Source: Bradyrhizobium sp. SRL28 | GTDB lineage: Bacteria > Pseudomonadota > Alphaproteobacteria > Rhizobiales > Xanthobacteraceae | DNA length: 64,000 bases | Direction: 5' to 3' | Assembly: GCF_018596315.1 (NCBI RefSeq) | Contig: NZ_JAHEAG010000001.1 | Coordinates: forward strand, 372,001 to 436,000 | Shown: one piece after another, positions 28,218 to 37,133 of the stretch | Layout of the letters: every line of letters begins with the position of its first letter | Numbering within the stretch: position 1 is the stretch's first letter | The notes under the pieces: generated by a model | Told to the model about the DNA's origin: nothing | The model's input: the letters and a program-made list of their open reading frames with translations, nothing else | Databases searched by the model: none | Made by a program: the position numbers and the translations under genes

Positions 28218-29195
28218 TTACTTCACCGCCTGGATGCGCTCCCAGTCGGCCTTGCGGTAGTCGAAGCTCTCGAAGCTCACGGTCTTGAGAACGGTGTCGC
28301 GGAACTCAGACTTGTTGACCTCGGTCACCGTCAGGCCCTTTTGCTTGAAGAAATCGACCAGCTTGGCTTCGTTGGTCTTGATTTCGGCTGTCGCCTTGGC
28401 GGCTGCTTCCTGCGCGACGTCGGTGAAGATCTTGCGATCTTCCTCGGACAGCTTCTTCCAAAGTCCGCCGGAGATCACAGTGTTGAGGTGATCGACGATG
28501 TGGCCGGTCAGCACGATGTGCTTCTGCACCTCGAAGAACTTCTTGGCCTCGATCGTGGTGAGCGGGTTTTCCTGGGCCTCCACCGTGCCGTTCTGCAGCG
28601 CGAGATAGACCTCGGCAAACGCAATCGGTGCGGTGTTGGCGCCGCAGGCGCGCGGCATCGCGAGATAGGCAGGAACGTCGGGCACACGAATCTTGAGGCC
28701 CTTCATATCGGCGCAGGTCTTGATCGGCTTGTTCGAGGAGGTGTGGCGCACGCCGTAATAGGTCACCGCGAGGATGCGATGGCCAGTCTTATCCTCGTAG
28801 CCCTTGGCGAGCTCCTTGAAGACGTCGCTCTTGGTGTAGGCCAGCAGATGGTCGGCGTCGCGGAAGGTGTAGGGATAATAGGTCACGCCGATCGGCGGAA
28901 AGCTCTTGGCCGCAAAGCTCGAGCCGGAAATGATCATATCGACCGAACCGAGCGCGAGCCCCTGGTTGATGTCGGTTTCCTTGCCGAGCTGCGAGGCCGG
29001 ATAGACGTCGATCTGGTAGCGCCCATTAGTGCGCTTGCCGATTTCGCCGGCGGCCCAGACGGAAGCGGTGTGGAACGGCTCCGAGGTTTCGTAAACATGG
29101 GCCCATTTCAGCTTGGCTTGCGCCATGCCTGATGTGGTCGCGGCCAGCAGCGCAGCGGCAGACGCCGCGAATGCAATCGTCAATTTCTTCAACAC
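28218..29195 (-). CDS. dctP: TRAP transporter solute-binding protein DctP, 325 aa
   Basis: Signal peptide MLKKLTIAFAASAAALLAATTSGMAQA, then a DctP fold: LKWAHVYETSEPFHTASVWAAGEIGKRTNGRYQIDVYPASQLGKE, GLKIRVPDVPAYLAMPRACGANTAPIAFAEVYLALQNGTVEAQENPL. The Arg in KIRVPD is the conserved carboxylate anchor, so an organic acid is bound in the periplasm. Context with uxuA, uxuB and the hexonate dehydrogenase points to a sugar acid. It follows gntR by 81 bp and has GGAGG before the ATG. Confidence 0.92.
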   Translation of the reverse strand: MLKKLTIAFAASAAALLAATTSGMAQAKLKWAHVYETSEPFHTASVWAAGEIGKRTNGRYQIDVYPASQLGKETDINQGLALGSVDMIISGSSFAAKSFPPIGVTYYPYTFRDADHLLAYTKSDVFKELAKGYEDKTGHRILAVTYYGVRHTSSNKPIKTCADMKGLKIRVPDVPAYLAMPRACGANTAPIAFAEVYLALQNGTVEAQENPLTTIEAKKFFEVQKHIVLTGHIVDHLNTVISGGLWKKLSEEDRKIFTDVAQEAAAKATAEIKTNEAKLVDFFKQKGLTVTEVNKSEFRDTVLKTVSFESFDYRKADWERIQAVK

Positions 29196-29276
29196 GTGAA
29201 TTTCCTCCGTTGCTACAATTTTCTTTTGTTACCCAACCGACCCGGCATTTCGCCGAGCCGTTCGAATTCTTCTCGC

Positions 29277-30014
29277 TCAGCCGCTCCTTGCGCTGACGCG
29301 GGAGGTGGACGACGCTTCCGCTCCGAAATTTTGCGCAAAGCGGGCCTGCGAACGCGCCAGGTGCTCGCGCATCGTTACGCGCGCCGCATCCGGATCGTGC
29401 GCGGCAATGGCGTCGCGGATCGCACGGTGCTCGGCCAGCGCCGCATTCCAGGATTGCGGATTCTCGAAATAATGCGCGAGCTTGGCGAAGTAGGGATTGA
29501 GCCGCTGGTCGAACAACTCGCCGACCACGCGGACCAGCACGGCGTTGTCGAGACATCCGGCTACCGCTATATGAAACGCGCGGTCATGGATCATCGAGGC
29601 TTCGCCGGGGTGCTGCACGGTGGCCATCGCTTCCAGCGAAGCGTCGATGTGCGCGATGTTCTCAGGTGTCGCCACCCGCGCCGCCTGTTCGGCGATGGCG
29701 CCTTCGATGAATTCGCGCGCGCGCAAGAGTTCGAACGGGCCTTCGATCTCGGCCGCCGCCGGCACGGGCTGTGCGAGCGCCGCCGGTTCACTGACATAAA
29801 TTCCGGAGCCGACGCGGATGCGAACCCGGCCCTCGACTTCCAGGGCGATCAGTGCTTCGCGTACCGTCGGCCGCGATACCTTCAACTGTTCGGCAAGATC
29901 GCGTTCGGTCGGAAGACGGCTGCCCACGCGGTATTCGCCGCTGTCGATCAAAGCGCGGAGCTGATCGGCAACCTGGCGATAAAGGCGTCGCGCTTCGACG
30001 GCTTCGAGCGGCAC
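29277..30014 (-). CDS. GntR-family (FadR/FCD subgroup) regulator of the hexonate operon, 245 aa
   Basis: Winged helix at residues 10-75 (YRQVADQLRALIDSGEYRVGSRLPTERDLAEQLKVSRPTVREALIALEVEGRVRIRVGSGIYV), followed by an all-helical FCD effector domain with metal-type histidines in HDRAFHIAVAG and AEHRAIRDAI. This is the UxuR/ExuR-like arrangement. It heads the minus-strand operon and faces uxuB, with a TTGG-N5-CCAA palindrome between them. It is probably a repressor of both directions and of itself, released by a hexuronate intermediate; the inducer is inferred from the family. Confidence 0.9.
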   Translation of the reverse strand: MPLEAVEARRLYRQVADQLRALIDSGEYRVGSRLPTERDLAEQLKVSRPTVREALIALEVEGRVRIRVGSGIYVSEPAALAQPVPAAAEIEGPFELLRAREFIEGAIAEQAARVATPENIAHIDASLEAMATVQHPGEASMIHDRAFHIAVAGCLDNAVLVRVVGELFDQRLNPYFAKLAHYFENPQSWNAALAEHRAIRDAIAAHDPDAARVTMREHLARSQARFAQNFGAEASSTSRVSARSG

Positions 30015-30091
30015 GCTCAGCTCTCCCTGACGATCCCCTTACGTGATCGATTTTTCTTGCTTTGACTGGGCCAGCGCCAATAAATCGGAAT

Positions 30092-30106
30092 ATTGGCCTT
30101 ACCAAT
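30092..30106. promoter_or_regulatory. GntR-type operator ATTGG-CCTTA-CCAAT between gntR and uxuB
   Basis: A perfect 5-5-5 inverted repeat lies 78 bases from the gntR ATG and 30 bases from the uxuB ATG, in the only divergent promoter region of the locus. TTGGT/ACCAA-like half-sites are what UxuR/ExuR-class FCD regulators recognise. Its position suits simultaneous control of gntR-dctPQM-dehydrogenase-uxuA and uxuB. Confidence 0.65.
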
Positions 30107-30135
30107 TGACCAAAGATTGATAGATCGAGCCGCCC

Positions 30136-31656
30136 ATGTCAAGCGAAACGCCGAAAAATCACGGTTCCAGCCCGAAAGACGGCGATTTCCGCCTCTCGAA
30201 CGCCACCCTTCCCCGGCTTCCCGGCCAGGTCCGGCGCCCGGCCTATGACCGCTCGGCCGTCACGCCGGGCATCGTTCATCTCGGAATTGGCGCGTTCCAC
30301 CGGGCACACCAGGCGGTCGTCATCGACGACCTTCTTGCCGGTGGCGCCACCGATTGGGGAATCGTCGGGGCCAGCCTGCGCAGTTCGGACACGCGCGATG
30401 CCCTCGCCCCGCAGGATTGTCTCTACACGCTCGCCGTTCGCTCCGGCGCGGGCACCGATCACCGGATCGTCGGTTCGGTTCTCGCATGCGAAGTTGCCAA
30501 CGAGAAACCCGCCTCTTTGATCGCGCGCCTGACCCATCCGGCCACGCGCATCGTCTCGCTGACGGTCACCGAGAAGGGCTACTGTCACACGCCGCAAACC
30601 GGCGACCTGAACGAGCATCATCCCGACATCGTTCATGACCTGCAAAATCCGGGCACGCCGCGCTCGGCGATCGGATTCCTGGTGGCCGCGCTGGCGCGCC
30701 GGCGAATTGCGGGTGCTGCCCCCTTCACCGTTCTGTCGTGCGACAATCTCTCCGCCAATGGCCATACGGTCGGGCGGATCGTGACGCAGTTCGCAGCCTT
30801 GCGATCGCGCAATCTCGCCAAATGGATTGAGGCCGAGGTGGCTTTCCCCTCGACCATGGTGGACCGGATCGTACCGGAGACCACCGACCTCGACCGATCA
30901 GAGGTTTCCTCCGCGCTCGGCATGACCGACGCGTGGCCGGTGGTGACGGAGCCCTTCACGCAATGGATCGTCGAAGATCGCTTTCCAGCAGGACGGCCGG
31001 ATTTCGCGGCCGCAGGCGTGCAGATGGTCTCGGATGTGACGCCGTTCGAGCACATGAAACTGCGGCTGCTGAACGCCAGTCACTCGGCGCTGGCCTATCT
31101 CGGCTATCTCGCCGGCCATGAGACCATCGCTTCCACCATGACGGACGTTCGCTTTGCGGCGCTTGCCCGACAGGTGATGCACGATGCGGCGCCGACGCTG
31201 GCGATGCCTGAAGGCACCGATATTGCGGCCTACAGCGCATCGCTGCTGCAGCGCTTTTCCAATGCCGCTCTGCATCACCGTACCTGGCAGATCGCGATGG
31301 ACGGCTCGCAGAAACTGCCGCAGCGGCTGCTCGCCACCATCCAGGACCGGTTGCGGCTGGGCCTTTCGATCGACACGCATGCGCTCGCGGTGGCCGGCTG
31401 GATGCGCTACGTCACCGCAAAAGACGAACAAGGACGCGCCATCGACGTGCGCGATCCGCTTGCCAGGGAGCTGGCTGATATCGCCGAGCGCGCCGGCCCA
31501 TCCGCAGAGCGCCTTGCTCCCGCGCTGCTGGAGGTGCATTCCATTTTCGGTACGCTTGGCAGCGATCCTCGCATGCGCAGCGCCGTCACCGAGGCGCTCA
31601 CCAAACTCTACGCCCTGGGTGCACGGCAGACGGTGCAGACGTTTCAGCCAACATGA
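30136..31656 (+). CDS. uxuB: D-mannonate oxidoreductase / fructuronate reductase UxuB, 506 aa
   Basis: A polyol-specific long-chain dehydrogenase. The nucleotide-binding region GIVHLGIGAFHRAHQAVVIDDLL and later TVLSCDNLSANG, FPSTMVDRIVP, EPFTQWIVEDRFPAGRP and the catalytic MKLRLLNASHSALAYLGYLAG match UxuB/mannitol dehydrogenase. It reduces D-fructuronate to D-mannonate with NADH, feeding UxuA. The N-terminal 25 residues are longer than usual and polar; a later start is possible but no better candidate stands out. It is divergent from gntR and convergent with the formamidase gene. Confidence 0.93.
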   Translation: MSSETPKNHGSSPKDGDFRLSNATLPRLPGQVRRPAYDRSAVTPGIVHLGIGAFHRAHQAVVIDDLLAGGATDWGIVGASLRSSDTRDALAPQDCLYTLAVRSGAGTDHRIVGSVLACEVANEKPASLIARLTHPATRIVSLTVTEKGYCHTPQTGDLNEHHPDIVHDLQNPGTPRSAIGFLVAALARRRIAGAAPFTVLSCDNLSANGHTVGRIVTQFAALRSRNLAKWIEAEVAFPSTMVDRIVPETTDLDRSEVSSALGMTDAWPVVTEPFTQWIVEDRFPAGRPDFAAAGVQMVSDVTPFEHMKLRLLNASHSALAYLGYLAGHETIASTMTDVRFAALARQVMHDAAPTLAMPEGTDIAAYSASLLQRFSNAALHHRTWQIAMDGSQKLPQRLLATIQDRLRLGLSIDTHALAVAGWMRYVTAKDEQGRAIDVRDPLARELADIAERAGPSAERLAPALLEVHSIFGTLGSDPRMRSAVTEALTKLYALGARQTVQTFQPT

Positions 31657-31725
31657 TCGGCAGGTCAGAACCACCTGGTGGCAAGCCACACCGCGCCCCG
31701 CCGTTCATTTCGGGAATTCAGCAGG

Positions 31726-32577
31726 CTACGGAGACAACAACGTCCTGGTGAGTTGATGATCGGGATCGGCGAGCCCGTCGATGACATCGAAATGATGCCG
31801 GCCGGGTTCCTCGATCATGCAGGTTTTCGCGCCTAGCCCGGTCCAGATGTTGGCGAGGAGCGCGTTCTGGCGGACGAATTCCGGGCGCTCGGCGCTGCCC
31901 ACCCAGCACGTCACGCGTGCGTTCTGCATCGGCTCCAGCAACGCCGGGCTTTCCACGAGCGCCTCGGCCTCGTCAATCCGAAGGTCCGTATTCATGGCGG
32001 CCTTCATCAGCGGACGAAGGTCATGAAGGCCGGAAATGGAGACGGTGTGGCTGATGCGCCCCCGGATATCGTCCGGGAGCGGCGACGTCGCCGAAATCAT
32101 GCGTGTCACCAGATGCCCGCCAGCGGAATGGCCGGCCAGAAAAAGCGGGCCTTCGACCATCGCGGCGGCGCGCTCGACGGCCGCGGCAATTTCGCGCGTG
32201 ATCTCGGAGATGCGCACAGTCGGGCACAGCGTGTAGGAGGGCATCGCCACCGCATAGCCGCCTTCAACCGATCCGCGCGCGAGATGCGACCAAAAGCTCT
32301 TGTCGAGCGCCTTCCAGAATCCGCCATGAACGAAGACGACCAGGCCCTTTGGCCGGCCTTCCGGTCCAAAGAGATCGAAGCGGTTTCGTGCGCCCTCGCC
32401 ATAGCTGATATCGAGCGTCGCGCGGCCGCTGCCCTGAAGTGCGTCGCGATAGGCCTGCGCGGGTTGCACCCACGCCGCCGGCCAGCGTTCGCCGCCCGGA
32501 ATGTTCGGAGCATTCGCATAGGCGTCGTCCCAGTCGGAAATCTGATGAAAAATCACGCGGTTCGGTTTCCATTTCAT
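31726..32577 (-). CDS. Alpha/beta-hydrolase, probable N-formylkynurenine formamidase, 283 aa
   Basis: A serine hydrolase with the oxyanion HGG (VVFVHGGFWKALDKSFW), nucleophile GHSAGGHLV near residue 148, and a late Asp/His pair in HHFDVIDGL. This lid-less arylformamidase-like type (resembling eukaryotic AFMID) replaces the unrelated metal-dependent KynB in some bacteria. Divergent placement from kynU-kynA across a shared operator-like palindrome strongly suggests it hydrolyses N-formylkynurenine to kynurenine and formate. A general carboxylesterase is the alternative. Confidence 0.8.
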   Translation of the reverse strand: MKWKPNRVIFHQISDWDDAYANAPNIPGGERWPAAWVQPAQAYRDALQGSGRATLDISYGEGARNRFDLFGPEGRPKGLVVFVHGGFWKALDKSFWSHLARGSVEGGYAVAMPSYTLCPTVRISEITREIAAAVERAAAMVEGPLFLAGHSAGGHLVTRMISATSPLPDDIRGRISHTVSISGLHDLRPLMKAAMNTDLRIDEAEALVESPALLEPMQNARVTCWVGSAERPEFVRQNALLANIWTGLGAKTCMIEEPGRHHFDVIDGLADPDHQLTRTLLSP

Positions 32578-32655
32578 CTTGTGGGCCGGGCGGATGTCCG
32601 ATCGCTACCCGCAGGCAACCAGTCTATACCGGGAAGCGCACCTGGCGCCCATAAA

Positions 32656-32670
32656 TTTCAAGCTTGAAAT
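32656..32670 (+). promoter_or_regulatory. MarR-type operator site 1 (kynU / formamidase)
   Basis: The 15-mer TTTCAAGCTTGAAAT sits inside a perfect 16-bp palindrome (32655-32670). It lies between the divergent formamidase (ATG 32577) and kynU (ATG 32720). A possible kynU promoter overlaps it: TTGAAA at 32664-32669, 17 bases, then AATAAT at 32687-32692. It is one of six sites sharing consensus TTTTARGCTTMAARY in this window. Confidence 0.65.
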
Positions 32671-32719
32671 AATCGATATCAGCGCGAATAATTCCAGCGG
32701 GGCGCGGACCAGGAAAGAC

Positions 32720-33913
32720 ATGACCGATTTCACGCGAACAAAATCGCGGTTCGCCATCCCGGATGGCCTGATCTATCTGGACGGCAATTCGCTCGGTCCC
32801 CTGCCCGTTGCAGCCGCCGATCGCGTCGGCCGCATGATATCGGAGGAATGGGGCAAGCACCTCATCAAGGGCTGGAACGTCGCCGGATGGATGACGCAGC
32901 CGCGGCGTGTCGGCGACCGCATCGGCCGGTTGATCGGCGCTGCCGACGGCACAGTGGTCGTGGGCGATACGCTGTCCATCAAAGTCTACCAGGCACTGGC
33001 CTCGGCGCTCCAGCTCAATCCGTCGCGGCGCGTGATCTTGTCAGACACCGGCAACTTTCCTTCCGATCTCTACATCGCCAGCGGTCTGCTTGAATCGCTC
33101 GACCGTGGCTACGCGTTGAAGGTCGTGGCCCCCGAAGACGTCGAAGCCGCCATCGACGAGACGGTCGCGGTGCTGATGCTGACGGAGGTCGACTATCGCA
33201 CCGGCCGGCTGCACGACATGCGCGCGCTGACACGCAGGGCGCATGCCGCCGGCGTGCTGACGGTCTGGGATCTGGCGCATTCCGCGGGCGCGCTTCCGGT
33301 CGAGTTGGAAGCTGCCGAGGCCGATTTCGCAGTCGGCTGCACCTACAAATATCTCAATGCCGGTCCTGGCGCGCCAGCCTTCATCTATGTAACGCCAAAG
33401 CACGCCGATACGGCGCGGCCGGCGCTTTCCGGCTGGATGGGTCATCACGCGCCCTTTGCCTTTGACCTCGACTATCGGGCCGGGCCGGGCATTGAGCGAA
33501 TGCGGATCGGTACGCCACCGATCATTGCGATGGCCGCACTCGACGCCGCCCTCGACGTCTGGGACGGCGTCAGCATGACCGACGTGCGCCATGCATCGAT
33601 CGCGCTTGCCGACCTGTTCATCCGCGAAATCGAAGGACGTTGTCCCGAGCTGACGCTGGCTTCGCCGCGGGACGGCAAGCAGCGCGGCAGCCAGGTTTCG
33701 TTTCGTCACGCGGATGGCTACGCGATCATGCAGGCGCTGATCGCGCGCGACGTGATAGGCGACTTCCGTGCGCCGGACATGATGCGCTTCGGCTTTACGC
33801 CGCTCTATATCGGAGAAGCCGAGGTTCGCGCGGCAGTCGAAATCATCGCCGACGTCTTGACCAATCGCCGCTGGGATACCGCGGATTACCGCAAAAAGGC
33901 GCTCGTAACATGA
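32720..33913 (+). CDS. kynU: Kynureninase KynU, 397 aa
   Basis: ATG 32720 has a strong AGGAAAG site; the open frame upstream crosses the operator and is not used. The fold-type I PLP enzyme shows [43 protein letters not shown] and the PLP lysine Lys210 in [16 protein letters not shown]. It cleaves kynurenine to anthranilate and alanine. Its stop overlaps the kynA start by ATGA. No kynurenine 3-monooxygenase of standard type is seen, so anthranilate is the expected product. Confidence 0.96.
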   Translation: MTDFTRTKSRFAIPDGLIYLDGNSLGPLPVAAADRVGRMISEEWGKHLIKGWNVAGWMTQPRRVGDRIGRLIGAADGTVVVGDTLSIKVYQALASALQLNPSRRVILSDTGNFPSDLYIASGLLESLDRGYALKVVAPEDVEAAIDETVAVLMLTEVDYRTGRLHDMRALTRRAHAAGVLTVWDLAHSAGALPVELEAAEADFAVGCTYKYLNAGPGAPAFIYVTPKHADTARPALSGWMGHHAPFAFDLDYRAGPGIERMRIGTPPIIAMAALDAALDVWDGVSMTDVRHASIALADLFIREIEGRCPELTLASPRDGKQRGSQVSFRHADGYAIMQALIARDVIGDFRAPDMMRFGFTPLYIGEAEVRAAVEIIADVLTNRRWDTADYRKKALVT

Positions 33914-34749
33914 CTGGCAAGCCCGACGACGCCCCGCGTGAGGGAGCCCAGATGTCGTTCGACGGGCGCATGTCCTACAGCGATTATCTGCATCTGGAAC
34001 GCGTTCTGGACGCGCAAGAGCCGCTCTCGGACGCGCATGACGAACTGCTGTTCATCATCCAGCACCAGACTTCCGAACTCTGGATGAAGCTCGCCATCCA
34101 CGAACTCCGTTCCGCCATCAAGGCGATCCGCCACGACCAGTTGCAGCCCGCCTTCAAGATGCTGTCGCGCATAGCCCGGATCTTCGAGCAGCTTAATACC
34201 GCCTGGGACGTGTTGCGGACGATGACACCCAGCGAATACTCCGAGTTTCGCGATCAGCTCGGGCAGTCCTCCGGTTTCCAGTCGTACCAGTATCGCGCGA
34301 TCGAGTTCCTCGCCGGCAATCGCAATTTGGCGCTGCTTGGCCCGCACGCGCACCGCCCCGACATCACGGCCAAGCTCGAGGAAATTCTCGCTGAACCAGG
34401 CCTCTATGACGAGGCGCTGCTGCTGCTGGCGCGCAATGGTTTTGACATCGGCGAAGACGCACGCCGAACCGACTGGCGCGTCAAGCGCACGCCAAACGAC
34501 GAGGTTTTGGCGGCCTGGAAGACCGTCTATGCGTCGCCGGCGAAACACTGGATGCTCTACGAGCTTGCGGAAAAGCTGGTCGATTTCGAAGACTATTTCC
34601 GCCGCTGGCGCTTCAACCACGTCACGACGGTCGAACGCATCATCGGCCTGAAACGCGGAACCGGCGGCACATCGGGCGTCTCCTACTTGCGCAAGATGCT
34701 CGAGGTCGAGCTTTTTCCGGAACTCTGGAAGCTGAGAACGGAGCTCTAG
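33910..34749 (+). CDS. kynA: Tryptophan 2,3-dioxygenase KynA, 279 aa
   Basis: All-helical heme dioxygenase: [36 protein letters not shown] with the active-site His52, [25 protein letters not shown], the proximal heme ligand His237 in [15 protein letters not shown], and the mobile loop [14 protein letters not shown]. It opens the indole ring of L-tryptophan to N-formylkynurenine. ATG 33910 overlaps the kynU stop. The first 20 residues are a variable polar leader. It is convergent with the RidA gene. Confidence 0.97.
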   Translation: MTGKPDDAPREGAQMSFDGRMSYSDYLHLERVLDAQEPLSDAHDELLFIIQHQTSELWMKLAIHELRSAIKAIRHDQLQPAFKMLSRIARIFEQLNTAWDVLRTMTPSEYSEFRDQLGQSSGFQSYQYRAIEFLAGNRNLALLGPHAHRPDITAKLEEILAEPGLYDEALLLLARNGFDIGEDARRTDWRVKRTPNDEVLAAWKTVYASPAKHWMLYELAEKLVDFEDYFRRWRFNHVTTVERIIGLKRGTGGTSGVSYLRKMLEVELFPELWKLRTEL

Positions 34750-34771
34750 GACGACACCCGATAAGCGGGTT

Positions 34772-35230
34772 TCAGCGCGGCACCACTGCGGTAGCTTCGA
34801 TCTCGACGAGCGCCGCCTTCTCGACCAGTCGCACCACCTGCACCAGCGCCATTGCCGGATAATGCGCGCCAAAGATCTCGCGATAGACGCGGCCGAGTTC
34901 TTTCAGGCTCGCGAGATATTCCTCGATGTCGACGACATACCAGGTCAGGCGCACGAGATGCTGAGGTCCTGAGCCGCCCGCGGCAAGAATCTCGGAAATG
35001 TTGGAGAGCGTCTGACGCACCTGCGCGACGAAATCGGGCGCCAGGCGGCCCTGCGTGTCCCAGCCGATCACGCCGCCAGTCACCACGAGACGGCCGTCGG
35101 CCGCCATGCCGTTGGCGTATCCTTTCGGCATCGGCCAACCGCTCGGCTGCAGCACTTGCGGGCCGGATGACGAGGTATCGGACTTGGGATTAGGCACCAC
35201 GCTCAGCGTGGGGCCTTTGGGGGCGGTCAC
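34772..35230 (-). CDS. RidA/YjgF-family protein, 152 aa
   Basis: GTG 35230 has a consensus AAGGAG eight bases upstream and is preferred over ATG 35278, which lacks a ribosome site and overlaps the ligase gene. RidA segments are LVVTGGVIGWDTQGRLAPDFVAQVRQTLSNISEILAAGG, HLVRLTWYVVDIEEYLA and YPAMALVQVVRLVEKAALVEIEATAVV. The Arg that binds ligand carboxylates in classic RidA is not obvious at the usual place. Family members hydrolyse enamines/imines. Placement right after 2-aminobenzoate-CoA ligase suggests hydrolysis of an enamine formed downstream; that is inference. Confidence 0.85.
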   Translation of the reverse strand: MTAPKGPTLSVVPNPKSDTSSSGPQVLQPSGWPMPKGYANGMAADGRLVVTGGVIGWDTQGRLAPDFVAQVRQTLSNISEILAAGGSGPQHLVRLTWYVVDIEEYLASLKELGRVYREIFGAHYPAMALVQVVRLVEKAALVEIEATAVVPR

Positions 35231-35261
35231 CGGCTGTTCTCCTTCGTCCAATTCAAAGCAT

Positions 35262-36962
35262 TCACTCCGCAGCGACATCAGGCGATGACGCGGCTCCGGC
35301 CGACGCCATCTGCCTCAGCGCAAAGCGCCTCAGCTTGCCGGTTTCGGTCTTCGGCAGTTGCGCGACATATTCGATTGCGCGCGGATATTTATAGGGCGCA
35401 ATGGTCTGCTTGACATGATCCTGCAACGCCTGCGTTAGCGCGGCATCGGCAGCAGCGCCGCCGGCCAGAACCACGTAAGCCTTGACGATCATGCCGCGCG
35501 CCTCGTCGGGCGCGCCGACCACGCCGCATTCGGCGACGGCAGGATGCGACAGTAGCGCCGCCTCGACTTCGGGACCTGCGATGTTGTAGCCGGAAGAGAC
35601 GATCATGTCGTCCGAGCGGGCGACAAAGGACAACCGTCCATTCGCGTCGCGGACGAAGGAATCGCCTGTCAAATTCCAGCCGTCGCGCACATAGTTCGAT
35701 TGCCTGCTGTCGGCCAGATAGCGGCAGCCGGTCGGCCCGCGCACCGCAAGCTTGCCGACGGTACCATCAGGCAATTCGTTCATGCTGTCGTCGACGACCT
35801 TCGCCTCATAGCCGGAAACCGGTTGCCCGGTCGTTCCGGCGACGGCGTCACCGACGCGGTTGGTGATGAAGATGTGCAGCAGTTCCGTCGAGCCGATGCC
35901 GTCGAGAATGGTCTTGCCGGTCTTGCGGGTCCAGTTTTCGAACACCGGCGCCGGCAAAGTTTCGCCGGCGGAGACTGCAATCCGCAGCGACGACAGATCA
36001 GCGCCGTTGTCCATCGCGGCCATCATCGCGCGATACGCCGTCGGCGAGGTGAAGCAGATCGTCGCCTTGTAGGTCTCGATAATCTTGACCATTTCGGGCG
36101 GCGACGCGTTTTCCAACAGCGTTGCGGTTGCACCGAACCGCAACGGGAAGATCGCGAGCCCGCCGAGCCCGAAGGTAAAGGCCAGCGGCGGCGAGCCGAC
36201 GAAAACATCGTCCTCGGTCACGTTGAGGACTTCTTTGGCGTAACCGTCCGCCACGATCATGAGGTCGCGGTGGAAATGCATTGTCGCCTTGGGTTCGCCC
36301 GTGGTGCCCGAGGTGAATCCAAGCAAGGCGACGTCGTCGCGTCCCGTCTTCACGGCTTCGAACTTTACCGGCTTGTTCAGCGCTACCCGGTCGAGTTCGG
36401 CGTCATGGTTGGACGTGCCGTCGAAGCTCACGACCTGCTTGAGGAACTTGCTTGTCTTCGCGCACGCGACCAGCTCATCGGCAATGCGGCTGTCGGTCAG
36501 CGCCAGCGCAATCTCGGCCTTGTCGATAATCTTGCTCAGCTCGCCGGCGCGCAGCATCGGCATGGTGTTGACGACGACGGCGCCTGCCTTTGTCGCCGCA
36601 AGCCATGCCGCGACCAGCGCCGGATTGTTGCCGGAACGGATCAGGACGCGGTTGCCGGGCTTGACGCCGTAGTTCTCCACCAGCGCATGCGCGAGGCGGT
36701 TGGACCAGTCAGCCAGTTCTTTGTAGGTGCGCTGGCGGCCGTTGCCGATCAGCGCGATCCGATCACCCCAGCCTTTTTCGACGATACGGTCGGTCAGTTC
36801 GACCGCGGCATTCAGATATTCCGGATATTGAAACTCGGGCCGGTCGAGCAACAGATCCGGCCATTGTTCGGACGGCGGCAGATTTCGCCGCGCAAAGTCA
36901 TCGATATGGCCCGACGGGCCAAGGGACGAACCAGGGGTCCGGCTGGGAGTTCTACCTGACAT
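35262..36962 (-). CDS. 2-aminobenzoate-CoA ligase (benzoate-CoA ligase family), 566 aa
   Basis: An AMP-forming acyl-CoA synthetase: phosphate-binding FTSGTTGEPK (residues 217-226), adenine motif DGIGSTELLHIF, GWNLTGDSFVRD and the catalytic lysine in LPKTETGKLRR. The length and the PSEQWPDLLLDRPEFQYPEYLNAAVELTD start match 2-aminobenzoate/benzoate-CoA ligases. It would activate anthranilate from kynureninase. ATG 36962 has GGGAG upstream; a promoter with an embedded operator lies about 80 bp upstream (site 2). Benzoate or another aryl acid remains possible as substrate. Confidence 0.88.
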   Translation of the reverse strand: MSGRTPSRTPGSSLGPSGHIDDFARRNLPPSEQWPDLLLDRPEFQYPEYLNAAVELTDRIVEKGWGDRIALIGNGRQRTYKELADWSNRLAHALVENYGVKPGNRVLIRSGNNPALVAAWLAATKAGAVVVNTMPMLRAGELSKIIDKAEIALALTDSRIADELVACAKTSKFLKQVVSFDGTSNHDAELDRVALNKPVKFEAVKTGRDDVALLGFTSGTTGEPKATMHFHRDLMIVADGYAKEVLNVTEDDVFVGSPPLAFTFGLGGLAIFPLRFGATATLLENASPPEMVKIIETYKATICFTSPTAYRAMMAAMDNGADLSSLRIAVSAGETLPAPVFENWTRKTGKTILDGIGSTELLHIFITNRVGDAVAGTTGQPVSGYEAKVVDDSMNELPDGTVGKLAVRGPTGCRYLADSRQSNYVRDGWNLTGDSFVRDANGRLSFVARSDDMIVSSGYNIAGPEVEAALLSHPAVAECGVVGAPDEARGMIVKAYVVLAGGAAADAALTQALQDHVKQTIAPYKYPRAIEYVAQLPKTETGKLRRFALRQMASAGAASSPDVAAE

Positions 36963-37041
36963 TCACATCTCCCCTCGCTTCCATCAATGAAAGGCTCGAG
37001 ATCAATATCGAGGACGCCCGGCAACGCCGTCTCGCAAATCA

Positions 37042-37056
37042 TTTTAGGCTTAAAAC
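37042..37056 (-). promoter_or_regulatory. MarR-type operator site 2 with promoter (CoA ligase)
   Basis: The plus-strand 15-mer is TTTTAGGCTTAAAAC. On the minus strand, reading toward the ligase start at 36962, TTGCGA (37068-37063), 16 bases, then TAAAAT (37046-37041) gives a plausible sigma-70 promoter whose -10 lies inside the palindrome, as expected for a repressor site. The flanking CAATTTT-N5-AAG is shared with site 5. Confidence 0.65.
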
Positions 37057-37133
37057 AATTTTTCGCAAGTGCGGAATCACGCCTGCCCGCCCCCCAACCT
37101 GACGGCGGCAGCGCGGTGGGAACCCGCCCTCCG

